Shown: positions 18,152-27,124 of the stretch, in pieces
How positions within the stretch are numbered: the stretch's first letter is position 1
Layout of the letters: each line of letters starts with the position of its first letter
NCBI RefSeq assembly: GCF_963674635.1
Contig: NZ_OY771475.1
Span: 2,542,001-2,606,000, forward strand
DNA from: Breoghania sp.
GTDB lineage: Bacteria; Pseudomonadota; Alphaproteobacteria; Rhizobiales; Stappiaceae
Reading direction: 5' to 3'
DNA length: 64,000 nucleotides
Notes under the pieces: model-generated
What the model was told of the DNA's origin: nothing
The model's database searches: none
What the model saw: the letters and a program-made list of their open reading frames with translations, nothing else
Position numbers and translations under genes: made by a program

Positions 18152-19528
18152 TCAGAGATATGTTTCGCGCTCAAGCGTCGAAATCTCGCGCCCGAACGCG
18201 GCAAGTTCCTCGCGTTTGATGGCGGTGAGCGTCTTGTGCATTTCCTTGCCCACGGCCCGTTTCATCCGCTTCGATTTCTCAAAGGCGTCAATGGCCTCGT
18301 CCATCCACGGCGTCAATCGCCGCGACCGCCCCTGATAGGCATTTCCCGAGATGGCGCGGGGCGGATCCTTGCGTCTCTCAAGCCCCTCCAGCATGCCGGC
18401 CAGAACGCCGGTCAGCACCAGATAGGGGTTGGCATCGGCACCTGCGATACGATGTTCGACACGGCGCGCATTCGGCCCACCCGGCGGCACGCGCAGCGCG
18501 ACAGACCGGTTGTCGTGGCCCCACGTGATCGATGTCGGCGCGTAGGAGCCGGGCTGCATGCGGCGGAAGCCGTTAAAAGTGGAAATATAGAGAAGTTGAC
18601 TTTCCTGCATTGTCTCCAGAAGACCGGCAATGGCGTAGCCAAGAAGCTCCTCGCCGTTTTCCGGATTGGCGAAAATGTTGCCATGCGCATTTTCCAAAGA
18701 GACATGCACATGCATGCCATTGCCGGGCCACTCCACAAAGGGCTTTGCCATGAAGGAGGCTTTGAGCCCGTGCTTGCGCGCCACCCCTGTGACCAGACGG
18801 CGCAGAAGAACCGCATCGTCGGCGGCGGTGAGCGGATTGCTGCGATGGTGCAGGTTCAGCTCGAATTGGCCGGGCGCGGCCTCGGAGACGGCCGCATCGG
18901 CGGCAATATTCTGCTCGTCCGCACCGCGGCGGATCTCGTCAACCAGCGGCATGAAGGCTTCCAGATCGGAGAGCGCATACATGTTCTGACGTGCGGGCCC
19001 GCGATGGGTGGAAAAGACGGGGCGCGGCTGGCGGCCGTCCGGGTCTTCCTCGAAGAGATAGAATTCAAGCTCGAAGGCGCAGGTGGCCGTGACACCATAG
19101 TCGGCGAGCCGGTCCACCATGCCTGACAGGACATGGCGGGGATCGATCAGGAAGGGGGTGCCCTCCCGATCATACATGGAAAGCAGAACCTGTGCCGTCT
19201 TGCGTTCCGCCCAGGGGACGAGTTGCAGGGTCTCCATGACCGGCCAGCACAGACCGTCCTTGTCGCCGGTCTCTATGTGAAGACCGGTCTCCTCAACCTC
19301 ACGCCCCCAGACGTCGAGGCCGAACAGCGAATAGGGGAAGGCGACGCCCCCCTCGAAAATCTTCGGCAGCGCCGTGCCCGGCAGCCACTTGCCGCGCAGG
19401 ACACCATTCGTATCGGGCAGGATGACCTCGACAGTGTCGAGATCGGGATGGGCGGCAAGAAACCTCTCCACCGCTTCCGTCATGTCGCCATCCGGCGTCA
19501 GAAACTCAACGCGGGCCACTGGACCCAT
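18152..19528 (-). CDS. glutamine synthetase-like ligase, probable gamma-glutamylputrescine synthetase (copy 1)
   Basis: 458 residues of the GlnA fold. Start GPVARVEFLTPDGDMTEAVERFLAAHPDLDTVEVILPDTNGVLRGKWL matches PuuA-like enzymes rather than true glutamine synthetase. Catalytic and metal-site motifs: CAFELEFYLFEED (about residue 150), EAAPGQFELNLHH, GNGMHVHVSL (about 270) and NRSVALRVPPGG. No adenylylation tyrosine motif of GlnA I is seen. It probably joins glutamate to putrescine with ATP, the first step of the Puu route. It leads the minus-strand arm with potFGHI behind it. ATG 19528 has GGGGGGT seven bases upstream. The amine substrate is inferred from the neighbourhood. Confidence 0.85.
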   Translation of the reverse strand: MGPVARVEFLTPDGDMTEAVERFLAAHPDLDTVEVILPDTNGVLRGKWLPGTALPKIFEGGVAFPYSLFGLDVWGREVEETGLHIETGDKDGLCWPVMETLQLVPWAERKTAQVLLSMYDREGTPFLIDPRHVLSGMVDRLADYGVTATCAFELEFYLFEEDPDGRQPRPVFSTHRGPARQNMYALSDLEAFMPLVDEIRRGADEQNIAADAAVSEAAPGQFELNLHHRSNPLTAADDAVLLRRLVTGVARKHGLKASFMAKPFVEWPGNGMHVHVSLENAHGNIFANPENGEELLGYAIAGLLETMQESQLLYISTFNGFRRMQPGSYAPTSITWGHDNRSVALRVPPGGPNARRVEHRIAGADANPYLVLTGVLAGMLEGLERRKDPPRAISGNAYQGRSRRLTPWMDEAIDAFEKSKRMKRAVGKEMHKTLTAIKREELAAFGREISTLERETYL

Positions 19529-19796
19529 TTAACACCCCCCAACATGACCGTCATCTCGCGCTCCGCCGCCTTCGCCGTTCCCGGCGTATCGTGTTTTCGG
19601 GCGGGGCAGACCCACTTTGAAGATCGCCGAGAGCGCATCCGAAGTTCCCGGCCTCGCAAATCGGACTGATATTCCATGAAACGACCCGACATGAGTTCGG
19701 GTTCCATGGGCGCAGATGACGTGACGCAGGCATTCTCTGGACAATGATCTGGCGCCCGATGCGAGCATGACGTTGCAAGCGCCGACCATCTGTTTT

Positions 19797-19814
19797 CATC
19801 GAACCGGTTCGATG
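19797..19814. promoter_or_regulatory. 18-bp perfect palindrome
   Basis: CATCGAACCGGTTCGATG is fully self-complementary and lies midway between the two divergent promoters. It is likely an operator for a dimeric regulator. The factor is unknown. Confidence 0.5.
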
Positions 19815-19860
19815 CGGCATGACACCGACATCGCACCCTGTCGATTGCTGTTGCGGTAAA

Positions 19861-19890
19861 AATGTGATCACGTATCGATAAGCCTGTCAA
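19861..19890 (-). promoter_or_regulatory. probable promoter/operator of the ligase-potFGHI arm
   Basis: On the minus strand TTGACA (plus positions 19885-19890) is followed 14 bases later by TGATCACATT. The operator core AATGTGATCAC (plus 19861-19871) would overlap the -10 region. The same order occurs before the second ligase at 20843-20871. Confidence 0.5.
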
Positions 19891-19994
19891 CTACTGCACA
19901 CCGCAGAGGCACGATCAAAAGACATGCAGAATATGGACGCAACGCGGGCAACCAACCAGAGAATGCGACCATCGCACAGGGCGCGCGGCGCGGC

Positions 19995-20846
19995 ATGAGC
20001 GAGGTTTCATCCGGCCGCCCCCCCTCGTCTGGCGCCACATCGCCCAACGCCCCCTCTTCAGGGGCCCTTGAAGACGGCTCCGCCAGGGAGGCCGATCCCT
20101 CCGTACGCGTGGTGACCCGCGACCGGGTGGAGGCCGCGGTGCGCGACGCGCTGCTGACCGGCCAGTTCGTGCCCGGCCACGCTGTGACGCTGCGCGGCCT
20201 GGCGGGCCAGCTGGGCGTATCTCCCATGCCCGTTCGTGAGGCGATCCGCGGGCTTTCGGCAGCGAACGCACTGGACGTCCTGCCCAATGGGCGCATCCGC
20301 GTGCCCACCATGACGCGCCAGCGGTTCGACGAGCTGTTGCATGCCCGCGTGCTGCTGGAGCCGCATCTGGCCATGTTGGCGCTGCCCAATCTGGTCGAGT
20401 TGGCAGACGACCTCACCCGCATCGATGATGCCATCGATATCAGCCTCGTGACCGGCGATGTCACCACCTATATGCGCCGCAATCACGAGTTCCATTTCCG
20501 GATTTACCGAGCCTCCGCGTCCCAGATCATTCTTCCTCTGGTGGAACATGTCTGGCTGCAATTCGCGCCCTTCATGCGCACCGCCTATGGGCGGGTCGGC
20601 ACATCGGCACTGGAAGACCAGCACAAGGAGGCCATTGCCGCGATCCGCGAAAACGAGCCGGAAAAGCTGCGCGTGGCGATCGAACGGGACATCCTCGACG
20701 GGATGGGGTTGATTGGTCACTCGGTACTGGAAGACCCTCCGGCCGCAACCGCGTTTCCTGACGGCGACGGCAAGACAGGTGCGATCACCACGCTCCAACC
20801 GCAGGCCGGCTCCCGTTCCGAAAGGTCCACCAGGAGCCGCGATTGA
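19995..20846 (+). CDS. GntR family regulator (FadR/FCD type) of the polyamine locus
   Basis: 283 residues. A disordered, Ser/Pro-rich N-terminus (1-38) precedes a winged helix (about 40-105, with LRGLAGQLGVSPMPVREAIRGLSAANALDVLPNGRIRV) and an all-helical FCD ligand domain (about 115-250, RRNHEFHFRIYRAS and EDQHKEAIAAIRENE). The FCD metal-binding histidines appear in NHEFHF and DQHKEA. It sits between the two ligase arms and is the obvious candidate to bind the shared TGATCAC elements. Ligand unknown; a polyamine or its glutamylated form is likely. Start ATG 19995 lacks a strong ribosome-binding site. Confidence 0.88.
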   Translation: MSEVSSGRPPSSGATSPNAPSSGALEDGSAREADPSVRVVTRDRVEAAVRDALLTGQFVPGHAVTLRGLAGQLGVSPMPVREAIRGLSAANALDVLPNGRIRVPTMTRQRFDELLHARVLLEPHLAMLALPNLVELADDLTRIDDAIDISLVTGDVTTYMRRNHEFHFRIYRASASQIILPLVEHVWLQFAPFMRTAYGRVGTSALEDQHKEAIAAIRENEPEKLRVAIERDILDGMGLIGHSVLEDPPAATAFPDGDGKTGAITTLQPQAGSRSERSTRSRD

Positions 20847-20871
20847 CAAATTTCAGAATGTGATCACAATT
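20843..20871 (+). promoter_or_regulatory. probable promoter/operator of the second ligase
   Basis: TTGACA (20843-20848), a 16-base spacer and CACAAT (20865-20870) form a promoter-like pair. AATGTGATCACAATT (20857-20871) contains the palindrome TGTGATCACA across the -10 region. It mirrors the element before the other arm. Confidence 0.55.
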
Positions 20872-21015
20872 TGCCCGCATCGCTCCCCGAGGCGCCCCGT
20901 CTTGCCGACAAGAGGCGCTTGCAAGACCTGTCGAGCGCAATTCCCTGCGCCAACACCTGACGTTCCTTCTTCGGGGACCTCCCCCAAGACAGGGACCAAC
21001 GCTTAAGGACTTCAC

Positions 21016-22419
21016 GTGACGGATACGTCTGACAACGCCGGGAAGCAGAACGAGCCCCTCATTCGCGGCGTGGCGACGATGGAGGAGGCCCGCGCGTGGC
21101 TGCGCCATCGTCAGATCCAGGACATCGAGTGCATCGTGCCGGACCTTGCCGGTGTTGCCCGCGGCAAGATGATGCCGACGGAGAAATTCTTCTCCGGACC
21201 GGTGATGAGCATGCCCGCCTCGATCTTCGCCCAGACCATTTCCGGCGATTACCCCCCCGAGGACGACCGTTTCCATCACAACCCGACCGATGGCGATCTG
21301 TTCTTCGAGGCCGACTATTCCACCCTTGCGGTGGTGCCATGGGAAACCGACCCCACCGCCCAGCTGATCCATGATGCGATCACACAGGAAGGCGCGCCGG
21401 TGGAAACCGCGCCGCGCAACGTTCTGAAACGCGTCCTGTCTCTTTATGAAAAGGAAGGCTGGAAGCCGGTCGTCGCGCCGGAGATCGAGTTCTATCTCGT
21501 CAAGCCGAACACGGACCCGGACTATCCGCTGACCCCGCCGGTTGGCCGTTCGGGCCGCCCGGAGGTGGGCCGCCAGTCCTACTCGATCTCCGCGCTCAAC
21601 GAATTCGACGATCTCATCGACGATATCTACGACCTGTCGGAAGCGCAGGGCCTCGAAATCGACACGCTCATCCATGAGGAGGGGGCGGCGCAGATGGAGA
21701 TCAACCTGCGCCATGGTGCGCCGCTGGAACTGGCAGACCAAGTGTTCCTGTTCAAGCGCACCATCCGCGAAGCCGCGCTTCGCCACGACATGTACGCGAC
21801 CTTCATGGCCAAGCCGATGAGCGGACAGCCGGGCTCTGCCATGCATATCCACCAGTCGGTGATCGACATCGAGACGGGCCAGAACATCTTTTCCGGCAAA
21901 GATGGCGAGGCGACACCGAAATTCCTGTCCTTCATCGCGGGACACCAGGAATATCTGCCCGCCGTGACCTGCATCATGGCGCCCTACGTCAACTCCTATC
22001 GCCGCTTCGTGCGCCATTCGACTGCGCCCTGCAATGTTTACTGGGGGTACGACAACCGCACGGTCGCGCTGCGGGTGCCCAATTCCAAGCCGTCCGCAAG
22101 GCGGCTCGAAAACCGCGTGCCGGGATCGGACGCCAACCCCTATCTCGCCATCGCCGCCTCGCTCGCCTGCGGCTATCTTGGCATCAAGAACGCGATGAAG
22201 CCGGAACCGCCGCGTACGGGCTATTCCTCCGACGGCCCTTATACGCTGCCGCGCGGCCTCACCGAGGCGCTGACGCTGTTTGAAGAGTGCGAGGAACTGG
22301 TCGACGTGTTCGGAGAACGCTTCGTCGCCACCTACCGGGCAATCAAGCAGGAGGAATTCGAAACCTTCATGAGTGTTATCAGCGCATGGGAGCGCGAATA
22401 CCTGCTGCTGAACGTCTAG
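21016..22419 (+). CDS. glutamine synthetase-like ligase, probable gamma-glutamylputrescine synthetase (copy 2)
   Basis: 467 residues, GlnA fold. Start region DIECIVPDLAGVARGKMMPTEKF corresponds to VEVILPDTNGVLRGKWLPG in copy 1. Active-site motifs: VAPEIEFYLV, HEEGAAQMEINLRH, SGQPGSAMHIHQSV and NRTVALRVPNSKPSARRLENRVPGSDANPYLAIAA. The two ligases are clearly divergent paralogues and may differ in amine specificity. GTG 21016 has AAGGA seven bases upstream. Aminotransferase and oxidase genes follow on the same strand, so it probably leads a catabolic operon. Confidence 0.86.
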   Translation: MTDTSDNAGKQNEPLIRGVATMEEARAWLRHRQIQDIECIVPDLAGVARGKMMPTEKFFSGPVMSMPASIFAQTISGDYPPEDDRFHHNPTDGDLFFEADYSTLAVVPWETDPTAQLIHDAITQEGAPVETAPRNVLKRVLSLYEKEGWKPVVAPEIEFYLVKPNTDPDYPLTPPVGRSGRPEVGRQSYSISALNEFDDLIDDIYDLSEAQGLEIDTLIHEEGAAQMEINLRHGAPLELADQVFLFKRTIREAALRHDMYATFMAKPMSGQPGSAMHIHQSVIDIETGQNIFSGKDGEATPKFLSFIAGHQEYLPAVTCIMAPYVNSYRRFVRHSTAPCNVYWGYDNRTVALRVPNSKPSARRLENRVPGSDANPYLAIAASLACGYLGIKNAMKPEPPRTGYSSDGPYTLPRGLTEALTLFEECEELVDVFGERFVATYRAIKQEEFETFMSVISAWEREYLLLNV

Positions 22420-22526
22420 CGCAGCCGCGCCCCCCCTTTCCCGTCGCTGACTGGCCAAGGCCGGAGCGCGGGACATCGACCCGATCAAAACAAGACAAAG
22501 ATCATCTTTCTCGGAGTGCCCTTTCC

Positions 22527-23921
22527 ATGACCCTCACGTCCAACGTCTACCCCACCAGGGCGCTGCAGGAGGCTGACGCCGCCCATCACCTCCATCCCTT
22601 CTCCGAACACCGCACGCTGAACGCCGAAGGCTCGCGCGTCATCGTTGCCGCCGAGGGCGTATGGCTCACCGATTCAGACGGCAACCGCATCATGGACGGC
22701 ATGGCCGGTCTTTGGTGCACCCAGATCGGGCATGGTCGCCAGGAGGTCGTGGAGGCCGTTCACCGGCAGATGCAGGAGCTGGATTACTACAATCTCTTCT
22801 TCAAGACGACGCATCCTCCCGCCGTGGCTCTGGCCGAAAGGCTCGCCAGGCTGACGCCTGCCCAGTTCAACCATGTCTTCTTCGTCGGCTCCGGTTCGGA
22901 AGCCAATGACACGGTCTTCCGGATGGTCCGCTACTACTGGGACCTGATGGGCAAGCCGGAGAAGAAGCACATCATCGGACGCTGGAACGGCTATCATGGC
23001 TCCACGCTCGCGGGCACCAGTCTTGGCGGCATGACGGGCATGCACGAGCAGGGCGACCTGCCGGTGCCCGGCGTCAGTCACATCGCCCAGCCCTATTGGT
23101 ATGGCGAGGGCGGCGACATGAGCCCAGACGAGTTTGGCCTCTGGGCGGCCAACCAGCTGGCGGAGGAGATCGACCGCATTGGCGAGGACAAGGTGGCGGC
23201 CTTCATCGCCGAACCCATTCAGGGCGCGGGCGGCGTCATCATCCCGCCCGACACCTACTGGCCGGAGGTCTCCCGCATCCTGAAGGAACGCGACATTCTC
23301 TTCGTTGCGGATGAGGTCATTACCGGCTTCGGACGCACGGGTGAATGGTTCGGCTCCACCTTCTATGGCATCGAGCCCGACCTGATGCCCATCGCCAAGG
23401 GCCTTTCCTCCGGTTACCTGCCCATTGGCGGGGTCATGGTCTCGGACAAGGTGGCGGATGTCGTCATTAACAAGGGGGGCGAATTCTATCACGGCTACAC
23501 CTATTCCGGTCATCCGGCCTGCTGCGCGGCCGCGCTCGCCAATCTCTCCATCATGGAAAACGAGAAGATCGTGGACCGGGTGCGCGATGATATCGGCCCC
23601 TATCTCCAAAAGAAGTGGATCGCACTTGGCGAGCATCCGCTGGTCGGAGAGGCCCGCATGGTCGGCCTCGTTGGCGCGCTGGAACTGGCACCCGCCAAGG
23701 GCGACAGAAAACAGAAGTTCGCCAATGAGGGCGCGGTCGGCACCCTTGCGCGTGACACGTCGTTTGCCAATGGCCTCGTCATGCGGGCGGTGCGCGACAG
23801 CCTGATCCTGTCGCCCCCGCTGGTGCTTTCGCACGAGGAAGCGGACGAACTTGTGCGAATTGCGGAAAAAACGCTCGACGACACCTACGCCACATTGAAA
23901 CGGGACGGCAAACTCGGCTAG
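22527..23921 (+). CDS. class III omega-aminotransferase, probable putrescine-pyruvate transaminase (SpuC-like)
   Basis: 464 residues, PLP-dependent fold type I. Motifs: GLWCTQIGHGRQEVVEAV, FVGSGSEANDTVFRM (phosphate-binding), FIAEPIQGAGGVIIPP, LFVADEVITGFGRTGEWF (aspartate contacting the PLP pyridine) and MPIAKGLSSGYLPIGG with the Schiff-base lysine (about residue 291). This set matches SpuC and related polyamine or beta-alanine:pyruvate transaminases. ATG 22527 has GGAG upstream; an in-frame extension into the ligase gene is not credible. It lies about 100 bases after ligase 2. It offers an alternative, non-glutamylated route for putrescine. Confidence 0.88.
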   Translation: MTLTSNVYPTRALQEADAAHHLHPFSEHRTLNAEGSRVIVAAEGVWLTDSDGNRIMDGMAGLWCTQIGHGRQEVVEAVHRQMQELDYYNLFFKTTHPPAVALAERLARLTPAQFNHVFFVGSGSEANDTVFRMVRYYWDLMGKPEKKHIIGRWNGYHGSTLAGTSLGGMTGMHEQGDLPVPGVSHIAQPYWYGEGGDMSPDEFGLWAANQLAEEIDRIGEDKVAAFIAEPIQGAGGVIIPPDTYWPEVSRILKERDILFVADEVITGFGRTGEWFGSTFYGIEPDLMPIAKGLSSGYLPIGGVMVSDKVADVVINKGGEFYHGYTYSGHPACCAAALANLSIMENEKIVDRVRDDIGPYLQKKWIALGEHPLVGEARMVGLVGALELAPAKGDRKQKFANEGAVGTLARDTSFANGLVMRAVRDSLILSPPLVLSHEEADELVRIAEKTLDDTYATLKRDGKLG

Positions 23922-23939
23922 CCGACGGTTTGAAATACC

Positions 23940-23955
23940 GATTAATCGATTAATC
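23940..23955. promoter_or_regulatory. 16-bp perfect palindrome before the oxidase gene
   Basis: GATTAATCGATTAATC is self-complementary and also a tandem of GATTAATC. It lies 18 bases after the aminotransferase stop and about 90 before the oxidase. A central CpG and AT-rich flanks resemble LacI-type operators. Confidence 0.45.
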
Positions 23956-24042
23956 TCCTGCAGGTCTTACGCCTGCGCCATGGCGGCCTGTCCGTCGCCA
24001 TGGCGCACGCAAGCAAGACCTTCCCGGAAAGCGTTGCGCCCC

Positions 24043-25317
24043 ATGACCGTTCCCGCCTACGACCCCACCTCCTATTACACGGCCACCATCAACGATGATC
24101 GGCCGCGCCCGGCCCTCACCGAAAGCCTGACGGCCGATGTCTGTATTGTCGGCGGCGGCTTCACAGGTGTTTCCGCCGCACTTCATCTGGCCGAACAGGG
24201 GCTGTCGGTGGTGCTTTGCGAGGCAAAGCGCATTGGCTGGGGCGCATCGGGGCGCAATGGCGGACAATTGCATTCCGGCCAGCGCCGGGACCAACAATGG
24301 CTCATCTCCCATGTCGGCAAGGCGCAGGCCCGCGTCTTCTGGGACATGGCGGAGGAGGCCAAGACCCTGATCAAGGAGCGCATCGAACGCCATTCCATAG
24401 ATTGCGACTGGGCCGACGGCCTCATCCACGCCGTTCACAAGAAGGGCTGGCTAGAAGACGTGCAGGAAGAGGCGGAAACGCTGGCGCGCGAGTTCGACTA
24501 CGACGCCATCTCGCCTCTGGACAATGACGAACTGGCGGCCAAAATCGGCACCGACGTCTATTACGGGGGCTACCGGGATGCGCGCGCCGGGCATCTGCAT
24601 CCGCTGAATTTCGTGCTCGGAATGGCCAGGGCGGCGGAGGAGGCAGGCGCGCGGATCTTTGAAGGCACGGCCGTTACCGAAATCGGCAAGGGCCAGCCCA
24701 TCGTGGTCAAGACCGCAAATGGAGAGGTGCGCGCCAGGAACGTGGTGCTTGCGGCCAATGGCTATCTCGACGGCCTCGATCCGACAACGGAGGCCCGCGT
24801 GTTGCCGATCAACAATTACATTCTGGCGACCGAGCCGCTGGGCGAGCGCGATCCCATTCCGGACAACGAGGCGGTGGCCGACACGCGCTGGGTGGTCCAC
24901 TACTGGCGCATGAGCCCGGATCGGCGGCTGATCTTTGGCGGCGGAGAGACCTACACCCGCAGCTACCCGGCCGATGTCGAAGGCTTCGTGCGCAAGCACA
25001 TGGCCAAGATCTATCCGCAACTGGCGGATGTCCGCATCGACCATGCCTGGGGGGGCACACTGGCGATCACCGCCAACCGGATGCCCTATTTCCGCAGACC
25101 GCGCCCCGGCTTCTATATCGTGTGCGGCTTCTCCGGGCACGGTGTCGGAATCGCGAATTTGGCCGGACGATTGATCGGAGAAGCGGTGGCCGGAGATGCG
25201 GGGCGTTTCGATACCTTCGCACGCCTGCCGATGATGCCATTTCCAGGTGGCAAGTGGCTGCGCACTCCCATCCAGGCGCTCGCCATGTCCTGGTTCGCCC
25301 TACGGGACCGATTATAG
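24043..25317 (+). CDS. puuB: FAD-dependent gamma-glutamylputrescine oxidase (PuuB/OrdL-like)
   Basis: About 424 residues, DAO family. The dinucleotide fold VCIVGGGFTGVSAALHLAEQGLSVVLCEAKRIGWGASGRNGGQL (about residues 29-72) is exactly the PuuB/OrdL pattern. Further marks are GHLHPLNFVLGMARAAEEAGARIFE, WGGTLAITANRMPYF and the C-terminal FAD contact FSGHGVGIANLAG. The enzyme oxidises gamma-glutamylputrescine to the aldehyde with release of H2O2 and ammonia. ATG 24043 is chosen because family members begin just before the SYY motif. An in-frame ATG at 23980 would add 21 residues. It is last in the polyamine catabolic run; no PuuC dehydrogenase or PuuD hydrolase is present here. Confidence 0.88.
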   Translation: MTVPAYDPTSYYTATINDDRPRPALTESLTADVCIVGGGFTGVSAALHLAEQGLSVVLCEAKRIGWGASGRNGGQLHSGQRRDQQWLISHVGKAQARVFWDMAEEAKTLIKERIERHSIDCDWADGLIHAVHKKGWLEDVQEEAETLAREFDYDAISPLDNDELAAKIGTDVYYGGYRDARAGHLHPLNFVLGMARAAEEAGARIFEGTAVTEIGKGQPIVVKTANGEVRARNVVLAANGYLDGLDPTTEARVLPINNYILATEPLGERDPIPDNEAVADTRWVVHYWRMSPDRRLIFGGGETYTRSYPADVEGFVRKHMAKIYPQLADVRIDHAWGGTLAITANRMPYFRRPRPGFYIVCGFSGHGVGIANLAGRLIGEAVAGDAGRFDTFARLPMMPFPGGKWLRTPIQALAMSWFALRDRL

Positions 25318-25640
25318 CACTGCCCGTCGCGCAAGATTGTGCCTACTGTGCGTCACTCGTAATTTGTACGATCCTATTAATACCTATTTAAGGCGCCTGT
25401 GTTTTTACATAGTCAGCAATACAGACCAACCCAAATAGTTTTCGCAAGGCGGATAGTTAACATTTCGAGGCTGCTCAGATTGAAAGCCACGTCAGGTCCC
25501 CAGGAGCCTTTACGTGAGCTTCATTCCGTCTTTGGGGAAGAGCGCAAGCTCGGCTTGCGTCAATGGCTGGTTTAAACGATTCCCAGGCCTGACTTCGTGT
25601 TCGGCGGAGTGTCGGGCCATGTTCGGCGCGGGGCCCACAT
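25318..25640. other. AT-richer gene-free stretch before the response-regulator cyclase
   Basis: 323 bases. The first 120 are AT-rich for this genome. It probably contains the promoter of the next gene. I see no terminator or small gene. Confidence 0.5.
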
Positions 25641-26939
25641 ATGGACACGATACTTCTCGTCGAGGACTCGAGCTTTTTCGAAAAGGCGGTATCCCGCAGT
25701 TTCCGCAGATCCGACGGGTTTGAGCTGATCGTTGGGAGGACTTGCGCGGAAGCAGCCAGCATTCTGAAGGAACACGCCGCCAAGATTTCAGTCGCGCTGG
25801 TCGACCTTTCCCTTCCCGACACCACGGATGTGGAAACGGTGGACCTGACCACCCACCACAAGGTGCCGACCATCGTCTTCACCAGCCGGTTCGACCCGGA
25901 CCTGCAAACCCGGCTCTACGGCAAGGGCATTGTCGACTACGTTCTGAAAGACAGCCCGGCAAGCCTGTCCTATCTGCGTGAACTCGTGCTGCGTCTGCGT
26001 GCAAACCGCGGCATCGGCGCGCTGATGCTGCAGCACCCGGACAGGCCGATGAAAGACGTGGAGGAGCAACTGCGGCGCCTGCAGCTTTCGCTCGTGCACG
26101 CCTCCACAGCGAAGGAAGCGATTAGCGAGATCACCGACAACGAATATATCCGCCTTCTCGTGGTGGATAGCGACATTCCGGATATCAGCACGATGGAGCT
26201 GATAAAGCAGGTTCGCCTGCGACGCGGGCCGGAGGCGGTGGCCATTTTCGCACTCTCGAAAACCCTGAAACGCACGGACATGGTTCGGCTCTTGAAGAGC
26301 GGGGCGAACGAGGTGCTAGCCAAGGATTGCGCTCCGGAGGAATTTCTCCTGCGCACCGGACAAAACCTCGACACGATCGATCGCATCCTCAAGCTGACGG
26401 ATGCCGCGAACAATGATGCGATGACCGGCCTCTATAATCGCCGTTTCCTGTTCGAGGCAGGAACACACGTTTTCGCGGAATGTCGGCGCAGCAACCAGCC
26501 GATCCCGGTCGCTCTGCTCGACATCGATCGCTTCAAGCAGGTCAATGACCAGTATGGTCACGAGGTGGGCGATGCAGTCATCAAGCACCTTGCCAACGAT
26601 ATTGCCAGCATCTGTGACGGCAACATCCTGACAGTCCGCCTGGGCGGCGACGAGTTCTGTCTGCTGATGCCGGGCAGCACACTGGACGCTGCCAAGGAGC
26701 GATGCGGCGCGCTCGTGTCGCGTTTCCACCGGCACGTTCACACGGTGGATGGAAGCCCACTGGACGTGACGCTCTCCATCGGCCTTTCCTCCGGTTATGA
26801 GGACAAGCTTTCCGATGCCCTGCGCGTGGCGGACGAACGCATGTACGCCGCCAAGAACCTCGGTCGAGACCGCATCATCTCAGAAGACTACGAGATGGTG
26901 GAGGATCAGGTGGTAGAACACGTGCTGCTCGACGTCTAG
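25641..26939 (+). CDS. two-receiver diguanylate cyclase (PleD-like)
   Basis: 432 residues. Receiver 1 (about 1-120) has ILLVEDSSFF, the phospho-acceptor aspartate in VALVDLSLPD and a lysine in YVLKDSP. Receiver 2 (about 130-245) has LVVDSDIPD but a weaker acidic pocket, as in the adaptor receiver of PleD. The GGDEF domain (about 260-415) includes DAMTGLYNRRFLFE, LDIDRFKQVNDQYGHEVGD and intact LGGDEFCLLMPG. No RxxD inhibitory site is seen. It is a soluble cyclic-di-GMP synthase probably driven by phosphorylation. No histidine kinase is adjacent. The ribosome-binding site before ATG 25641 is weak. Confidence 0.92.
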   Translation: MDTILLVEDSSFFEKAVSRSFRRSDGFELIVGRTCAEAASILKEHAAKISVALVDLSLPDTTDVETVDLTTHHKVPTIVFTSRFDPDLQTRLYGKGIVDYVLKDSPASLSYLRELVLRLRANRGIGALMLQHPDRPMKDVEEQLRRLQLSLVHASTAKEAISEITDNEYIRLLVVDSDIPDISTMELIKQVRLRRGPEAVAIFALSKTLKRTDMVRLLKSGANEVLAKDCAPEEFLLRTGQNLDTIDRILKLTDAANNDAMTGLYNRRFLFEAGTHVFAECRRSNQPIPVALLDIDRFKQVNDQYGHEVGDAVIKHLANDIASICDGNILTVRLGGDEFCLLMPGSTLDAAKERCGALVSRFHRHVHTVDGSPLDVTLSIGLSSGYEDKLSDALRVADERMYAAKNLGRDRIISEDYEMVEDQVVEHVLLDV

Positions 26940-26970
26940 CCGGGGCCGGACAGCCGCTCTCCCGCCTGCA

Positions 26971-26992
26971 CCCGCCGGAAATGCCCGGCGGG
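26971..26992 (+). terminator. possible terminator hairpin after the cyclase gene
   Basis: CCCGCCGG (26971-26978) and CCGGCGGG (26985-26992) with a six-base loop, 32 bases after the stop. It is not followed directly by a U-tract. Confidence 0.4.
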
Positions 26993-27124
26993 GATCTCAC
27001 TTCCCGCACAAATGCGGAAATCTTTTTCCCGTATCGATTTCGCCTTGAAACCCCATGCCCGGCATTTCCCCGGCGTCACGCCTACCTTCAAAGCCACGAA
27101 CGCAATTGAAGCGCGGAGTGGCTC

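Larger units (their letters stand above)
19529..19994. other. divergent control region of the polyamine locus
   Basis: 466 gene-free bases between the ligase-potFGHI arm and the GntR regulator. It contains an 18-base perfect palindrome and a TGATCAC element with a minus-strand TTGACA, both listed separately. Confidence 0.6.
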
